A stretch of DNA of 64,000 bases, taken from Cellulophaga tyrosinoxydans. GTDB taxonomy: Bacteria > Bacteroidota > Bacteroidia > Flavobacteriales > Flavobacteriaceae. A program made the translations under genes and the position numbers. The stretch is taken from positions 1 through 64,000 of the forward strand of contig NZ_FWXO01000007.1 in the NCBI RefSeq assembly GCF_900176415.1, given 5' to 3'. The notes beneath the pieces were generated by a model. It was given only the letters and a program-made list of their open reading frames with translations, had not been told where the DNA came from and made no database searches. Within the stretch, counting starts at the first letter, position 1. Every line of letters starts with the position of its first letter. Positions 59,883 to 64,000 of the stretch are shown here, one piece after another.

Positions 59883-62735
59883 TTACTTACTCAAATACAT
59901 CTTACGACGTGAGTATAGGTTGTAAAATTCATCATCTTTTAAGCTATCGATAAATAAAATACTTTCTCCCGTACTCTTCATTTCTGGACCTAAGTTTTTA
60001 TTTACATTGTGGAACTTCTCAAAAGAGAAAACTGGTTGCTTAATTGCGTAACCTTCTAACTGAGGGTTAAAATTAAAATCTTTCACTTTTTTCTCTCCAA
60101 GCATCACTTTAGTAGCATAGTTTACATAAGGCTCTTTATAGGCCTTTGCTATAAATGGTACCGTACGAGAAGCTCTAGGGTTGGCCTCAATGATGTATAC
60201 CATATCATCTTTAATGGCAAATTGTATGTTTATAAGTCCTACGGTATTAAGCGCTAAGGCAATTTTCTTGGTATGATCCTTAATTTGTTGCATCACAAAT
60301 TCTCCTAAATTAAAAGGAGGTAATGTTGCATTGGAATCTCCTGAGTGAATTCCACAAGGCTCAATATGCTCCATGATACCAATAATGTACACATCTTCCC
60401 CATCGCAAATAGCATCTGCTTCTGCCTCTATGGCGCCATCTAAGTAGTGATCCAGTAATAATTTATTACCAGGTATAGATTTTAATAAGTCAATTACATG
60501 CTCTTCTAGTTCCTTTTTGTTGATGACAATCTTCATTCCTTGTCCTCCAAGAACGTAAGATGGTCTAATCAAAAGTGGGAAGTCTAGTTCATCTGAAAGC
60601 GCTAAGGCTTCGTCGGCTGTTTCGGCCACACCAAACTGTGGGAATGGAATATTATTCTCTTCTAATAGTTTAGAGAAACTTCCTCTATCTTCCGCTAAAT
60701 CAAGCGCTTTGAAACTAGTTCCTATAATTTTAATGCCGTATTTCTCTAATTTTTCTGCCAATTTCAAGGCTGTTTGACCACCTAACTGCACAATTACACC
60801 TTCAGGTTTTTCATGAAGTATAATATCGTAAATGTGCTCCCAGAATACAGGTTCAAAATAAAGTTTATCTGCGGTATCAAAATCTGTAGAAACGGTTTCT
60901 GGATTACAGTTAATCATAATGGTTTCATAACCACACTCTGCAGCGGCTAGAACACCATGCACACAGCAGTAATCAAACTCAATTCCCTGTCCAATTCTGT
61001 TTGGTCCAGAACCTAGTACTACAATTTTCTTTTTATCGGTAACAATACTATCGTTTGCTACATAGCGCACCCCTTCTGGAGTTTCTATTTCTGCTTCGAA
61101 AGTGGAGTAATAATACGGTGTCATCGCTTTAAACTCAGCAGCACAAGTATCTACTAGTTTAAATACTCTGTTGATGTTTAACTCCGTTCTTTTCTTATGA
61201 ACTTCACTCTCGTAGCAATCCAGCATATGCGCAATTTGTCGGTCTGCAAATCCTTTTTGTTTTGCTTCCAATAACAAATCACGAGGTAACGTTTCTATGC
61301 TGTATGATTCTATTTCTTTTTCTAGTAAATGTAGCTCTTCATATTGTTTCAAGAACCACATGTCTATTTTAGTAATTTCATGGATTCTACTTAATGGAAT
61401 CCCTAATTGTATGGCATCATAAATAATAAACACACGATCCCAACTTGGAATGGTAAGTTTACTGATGATTTTATCGTAGTCTTTTAAACCTTTTCCATCG
61501 GCACCTAAACCATTTCTTTTTATTTCTAAAGATTGTGTTGCTTTATGCAGTGCTTCTTGGAACGAACGCCCAATACCCATTACTTCCCCTACCGATTTCA
61601 TCTGAAGCCCTAAAGTACGGTCAGAACCTTCGAATTTATCAAAGTTCCAGCGTGGTATTTTAACAATTACATAATCTAAAGTTGGCTCGAATAAAGCTGA
61701 AGTAGATTTTGTAATTTGATTATCTAACTCGTCTAAATGATAGCCTATAGCTAGTTTTGTAGCAATTTTAGCAATTGGGTAACCCGTTGCTTTAGAGGCT
61801 AGTGCAGAAGAACGAGATACTCTTGGGTTAATTTCGATAGCAATAATATCTTCATTTTCATCAGGACTAACAGCAAATTGCACGTTACAGCCACCTGCGA
61901 AATCACCAATACTACGCATCATCAGTATCGCCATATCACGCATTTTCTGATAGGTTTTATCAGAGAGTGTCATTGCAGGTGCAACCGTTATTGAATCTCC
62001 GGTATGAATCCCCATTGGATCCATATTTTCTATAGCACAGATGATGACTACGTTATCGTTTTTATCACGAAGCAACTCTAATTCGTACTCTTTCCATCCC
62101 ATCAAGGCCTTATCGATCATCACTTCGTGAATTGGTGAAATTTCTAATCCACGACTTAATAATTCGTCAAAATCTTCTGGTTTATAAACTATCGATGCTC
62201 CTGCCCCACCTAAGGTATAAGAAGCTCTAATCACCAATGGAAAACCAAACTCTTGGGCAATTTCTTTTCCTTTTAAGAATGATGTTGCTGTAGCTTGAGG
62301 CGCCATTCCTACCCCAATTTTCAACATTAAGTTTCTAAACTTTTCACGATCTTCGGTAATGTTAATCGCATCGATATCAACACCAATGAGCTCAACACCA
62401 AAATCTTTCCAAATACCCTTTTCATCAGCTTCAATACATAAATTTAAAGCAGTTTGACCTCCCATTGTTGGTAAAACAGCATCAATATTTGGATGCTTTT
62501 TTAATATTTCAATAATGGATTTGGTGGTTAACGGTTTTAAATAAACATGATCGGCCATGGATGGATCGGTCATGATAGTTGCAGGGTTGCTATTGATTAA
62601 AATAGTTTCAATCCCATCTTCACGTAGTGAGCGAAGTGACTGAGAACCAGCATAATCAAATTCACAGGCTTGACCAATTACAATTGGACCAGATCCAATT
62701 ATTAAAACAGATTTTAATTTTTCATTCTTTGGCAT
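59883..62735 (-). CDS. carB: Carbamoyl-phosphate synthase large subunit, lacking the allosteric domain
   Basis: A 950-residue enzyme making carbamoyl phosphate from bicarbonate, ammonia (from CarA) and two ATP for arginine and pyrimidine synthesis. Two homologous ATP-grasp halves are visible, each with VIGQACEFDYAGSQ or RIGQGIEFDYCCVHG-type starts and LRPSYVLGGQGMKIV-type phosphate loops. The protein stops soon after ESILFIDSLKDDEFYNL, so the C-terminal MGS-like allosteric domain of the roughly 1070-residue E. coli enzyme is missing; 950 residues is, I believe, usual in Flavobacteriia. The ATG at 62735 (MPKNEKLKS) is preferred to 62774. carA is not in the window. Confidence 0.95.
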   Translation of the reverse strand: MPKNEKLKSVLIIGSGPIVIGQACEFDYAGSQSLRSLREDGIETILINSNPATIMTDPSMADHVYLKPLTTKSIIEILKKHPNIDAVLPTMGGQTALNLCIEADEKGIWKDFGVELIGVDIDAINITEDREKFRNLMLKIGVGMAPQATATSFLKGKEIAQEFGFPLVIRASYTLGGAGASIVYKPEDFDELLSRGLEISPIHEVMIDKALMGWKEYELELLRDKNDNVVIICAIENMDPMGIHTGDSITVAPAMTLSDKTYQKMRDMAILMMRSIGDFAGGCNVQFAVSPDENEDIIAIEINPRVSRSSALASKATGYPIAKIATKLAIGYHLDELDNQITKSTSALFEPTLDYVIVKIPRWNFDKFEGSDRTLGLQMKSVGEVMGIGRSFQEALHKATQSLEIKRNGLGADGKGLKDYDKIISKLTIPSWDRVFIIYDAIQLGIPLSRIHEITKIDMWFLKQYEELHLLEKEIESYSIETLPRDLLLEAKQKGFADRQIAHMLDCYESEVHKKRTELNINRVFKLVDTCAAEFKAMTPYYYSTFEAEIETPEGVRYVANDSIVTDKKKIVVLGSGPNRIGQGIEFDYCCVHGVLAAAECGYETIMINCNPETVSTDFDTADKLYFEPVFWEHIYDIILHEKPEGVIVQLGGQTALKLAEKLEKYGIKIIGTSFKALDLAEDRGSFSKLLEENNIPFPQFGVAETADEALALSDELDFPLLIRPSYVLGGQGMKIVINKKELEEHVIDLLKSIPGNKLLLDHYLDGAIEAEADAICDGEDVYIIGIMEHIEPCGIHSGDSNATLPPFNLGEFVMQQIKDHTKKIALALNTVGLINIQFAIKDDMVYIIEANPRASRTVPFIAKAYKEPYVNYATKVMLGEKKVKDFNFNPQLEGYAIKQPVFSFEKFHNVNKNLGPEMKSTGESILFIDSLKDDEFYNLYSRRKMYLSK

Positions 62736-62787
62736 TGTACTAGTATTATATAGTGTTTCGTAATTATTCAACAATAAACAAAAAAAA

Positions 62788-62815
62788 AGGTGTTACTTAA
62801 AAAAAAGTAACACCT
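62788..62815 (-). terminator. Intrinsic terminator after rpmH
   Basis: An 11-bp stem AGGTGTTACTT/AAGTAACACCT (62788-62798 with 62805-62815) and A6 loop, with an A8 run on the left that becomes a U run on the minus strand. It lies between rpmH and carB, 25 bp after the rpmH stop. Confidence 0.92.
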
Positions 62816-62840
62816 AATATTTTGAAATTTAATTCAATCA

Positions 62841-63008
62841 TTATTTCTTATGTCTTGGCTCTGAAGAAACAGTTAATCTTTTTCTACCTTTTGCTCTTCT
62901 TCTAGCAATAACTTTTCTTCCATTTACAGACGCCATGCGTTCTCTAAAACCATGTTTATTTCTTCTTTTACGCTTTGAAGGCTGATATGTTCTTTTTTGT
63001 CCTGGCAT
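62841..63008 (-). CDS. rpmH: 50S ribosomal protein L34
   Basis: A 55-residue protein, too short for most ORF lists. Translation gives [18 protein letters not shown] and then [19 protein letters not shown], ending [11 protein letters not shown]; the core [21 protein letters not shown] is the L34 hallmark. L34 binds 23S rRNA in the large subunit. Classically rpmH precedes rnpA near the origin, but here the next gene on this strand is carB, with a terminator between. Confidence 0.97.
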   Translation of the reverse strand: MPGQKRTYQPSKRKRRNKHGFRERMASVNGRKVIARRRAKGRKRLTVSSEPRHKK

Positions 63009-63080
63009 CTTATAAGGTCTTTATTATACTTTAAAATGAAATTGTTTTGATTTTGCTTTTAGCTTGTCCAAAACTGGGCG

Positions 63081-63110
63081 CAAATATACAAAGAGTTTTT
63101 GCTTTGGCAA
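63081..63110 (-). promoter_or_regulatory. Promoter of rpmH
   Basis: Minus-strand TTG (63110-63108) is followed by 19 nt and TATATTTG (63088-63081), a perfect match to the Bacteroidota consensus and the same arrangement as the promoter at 201-230. The start site would be near 63075, leaving a leader of about 65 nt. Confidence 0.8.
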
Positions 63111-63203
63111 ATCTAATTTAAAAAATATTTAAGATTGTTTTTATTACTTTTGCCAGATTAAAAATTATATCCAAAAAATAACACCAAAACAAATTAACAA
63201 AAC

Positions 63204-63719
63204 ATGTTTAATAAACTTTATAAATTAATTATTGCAGGTTTAATAATAGCATACGCCATATACCAGTTCATTGAAGGTAATATTGGAAATGGTATATTTT
63301 TAATTCTTCTTTCATTAATTTTTGTATTCCTTTATTTTAGAAATGAAATGATTCTTCTAGCATTTCTTAGAATGCGTAAGCAAGATTTAGCCGGAACAGA
63401 AAAATGGTTGTCTAAAATTAAGAAGCCAAAGGCTGCCTTAACAGTAAAACAACAAGGGTATTACAATTACTTACACGGAATTATTTATTCGCAAACCAAT
63501 TTAACTACAGCAGAAAAATACTTTAAAAAAGCGCTAAAGTTAGGTTTAACTATGGATTACGATGTTGCCATGGCTAAATTAAGCTTAGCCGGTATTGCGA
63601 TGCAAAAACGCAGAAAAAGAGAAGCAACAATGCTTTTAAATGAAGCTAAAAAATTAGATAAACAAAATATGCTTGGTGATCAGATAAAAATGATGAAGGA
63701 GCAAATGAAGAAAATTTAA
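63204..63719 (+). CDS. Membrane-anchored TPR-like protein
   Basis: A 171-residue protein. Two hydrophobic segments near residues 8-22 and 30-46 (IIAGLIIAYAIYQFI, GIFLILLSLIFVFLYF) are followed by a cytosolic helical domain with TPR-like repeats: TVKQQGYYNYLHGIIYSQTNLTTAEKYFKKALKLG near 79-113 and a second half ending AKKLDKQNML. TPR folds bind partner proteins; partner unknown. A TACTTTTG element at 63145-63152 lies about 50 bp before the ATG, but no TTG is at the right distance. Ends at a strong terminator. Confidence 0.75.
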   Translation: MFNKLYKLIIAGLIIAYAIYQFIEGNIGNGIFLILLSLIFVFLYFRNEMILLAFLRMRKQDLAGTEKWLSKIKKPKAALTVKQQGYYNYLHGIIYSQTNLTTAEKYFKKALKLGLTMDYDVAMAKLSLAGIAMQKRRKREATMLLNEAKKLDKQNMLGDQIKMMKEQMKKI

Positions 63720-63784
63720 GTAAAGAGCTTAAATTGAAAATAGAATAGTTTTCAAAGAATGCTATTTTAAGTTTATTCCAATAG

Positions 63785-63821
63785 AAAGAGGCTAAAACAT
63801 AAATTATGTTTTAGCCTCTTT
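63785..63821. terminator. Bidirectional intrinsic terminator near the right edge
   Basis: A 16-bp perfect stem (63785-63800 with 63806-63821) with 5-nt loop AAATT. It lies between the TPR-like gene and the convergent partial gene at the right edge. Confidence 0.9.
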
Positions 63822-63842
63822 TTATTTACTACTACATTTCTT

Positions 63843-64000
63843 TTACTTAGAAACTTTGTAATAGCCTTTATTCGGTATTTCTATAATATACTTTTTACGT
63901 GAGTTATTATTTAAATTAGGCTCACGCAGCCATGGATTATGGCGTTTTAATATTTTATAATTGATTTCATACTGTTTTGCAAAATCCGCAAAATTTGTCA
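63843..64000 (-). CDS. C-terminal end of a probable lytic transglycosylase-like protein, partial
   Basis: The minus-strand frame is open from the edge to a stop at 63843-63845, giving 51 residues that start TNFADFAKQYEINYKILK and contain RHNPWLREPNLNNNSRKKY. This pattern (DFAKxY, then NPWLR, then a Lys-rich beta segment) resembles the C-terminal tail of flavobacterial lytic murein transglycosylases, though the N-terminal catalytic part is outside the window. The call is by memory of the tail, so moderate. Confidence 0.5.
   Translation of the reverse strand, partial: TNFADFAKQYEINYKILKRHNPWLREPNLNNNSRKKYIIEIPNKGYYKVSK

Overview
The window is a gene-dense, AT-rich piece of a Bacteroidota chromosome, almost certainly of the family Flavobacteriaceae. 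The signs are promoters of the TTG-N19-TAnnTTTG type, TonB-dependent receptors with CarboxypepD-like plug extensions, DUF4252/DUF4294/DUF6495 proteins, a SerB-SerA fusion, a short CarB without its allosteric domain, and the scarcity of Shine-Dalgarno sites. Most of it is core genome; one stretch of about 5 kb (54.3-59.8 kb) is clearly accessory. No tRNA gene, IS element, phage gene or CRISPR array was recognised.

Layout. At 1-230 a strong leftward promoter and a boxA-like leader indicate that an rRNA operon starts just beyond the left edge. From 0.4 to 9.6 kb come a DUF4294 protein, an M42 peptidase, a Nudix hydrolase, a histidyl-tRNA synthetase with an unusual insertion, DUF6495, an Oar-like TonB receptor and the rpsF-rpsR-rplI ribosomal operon. 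From 9.8 to 21.4 kb come a LytTR response regulator, the nadC-yihY-DUF2147-priA run, rlmH, a sensor-like membrane protein without an ATPase domain, serB-serA, a DUF3307/SatD pair preceded by three evenly spaced 19-bp repeats, an ICMT-like methyltransferase and rdgB. From 21.6 to 31.5 kb come a DEAD-box helicase, a GH13 lipoprotein, a phosphoesterase, several small enzymes, a sirtuin and purB. From 31.6 to 38.5 kb come an MscS channel, an ECF sigma/membrane protein/three-DUF4252 operon and two S41 protease lipoproteins.

The 38.6-44.0 kb block is a vitamin B12 uptake locus. A BtuB-like receptor lies behind a cobalamin riboswitch whose promoter can be seen, next to a divergent btuF-btuC-btuD operon. 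The btuD reading frame has no ATG, GTG or TTG at its natural start. Further right are rmuC, a thioesterase, the oxidative pentose-phosphate genes (pgl-zwf divergent from gnd), an esterase and an S9 peptidase.

The most interesting part is 54.3-59.8 kb: six unrelated small genes, all on the plus strand, separated by 100-230-bp structured spacers. Two genes are each bounded by their own private 10-11-bp inverted terminus (an AAC end and a GTT end). This is the geometry of integron gene cassettes with attC sites, here without a visible integrase. Cargo includes an Abi_C-type putative abortive-infection protein, a NERD-domain protein lacking its catalytic Glu, two related lipoproteins and a SUFU-domain protein. 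The right end returns to core genes: carB, rpmH, a TPR-like membrane protein and the C-terminal end of a probable cell-wall enzyme.
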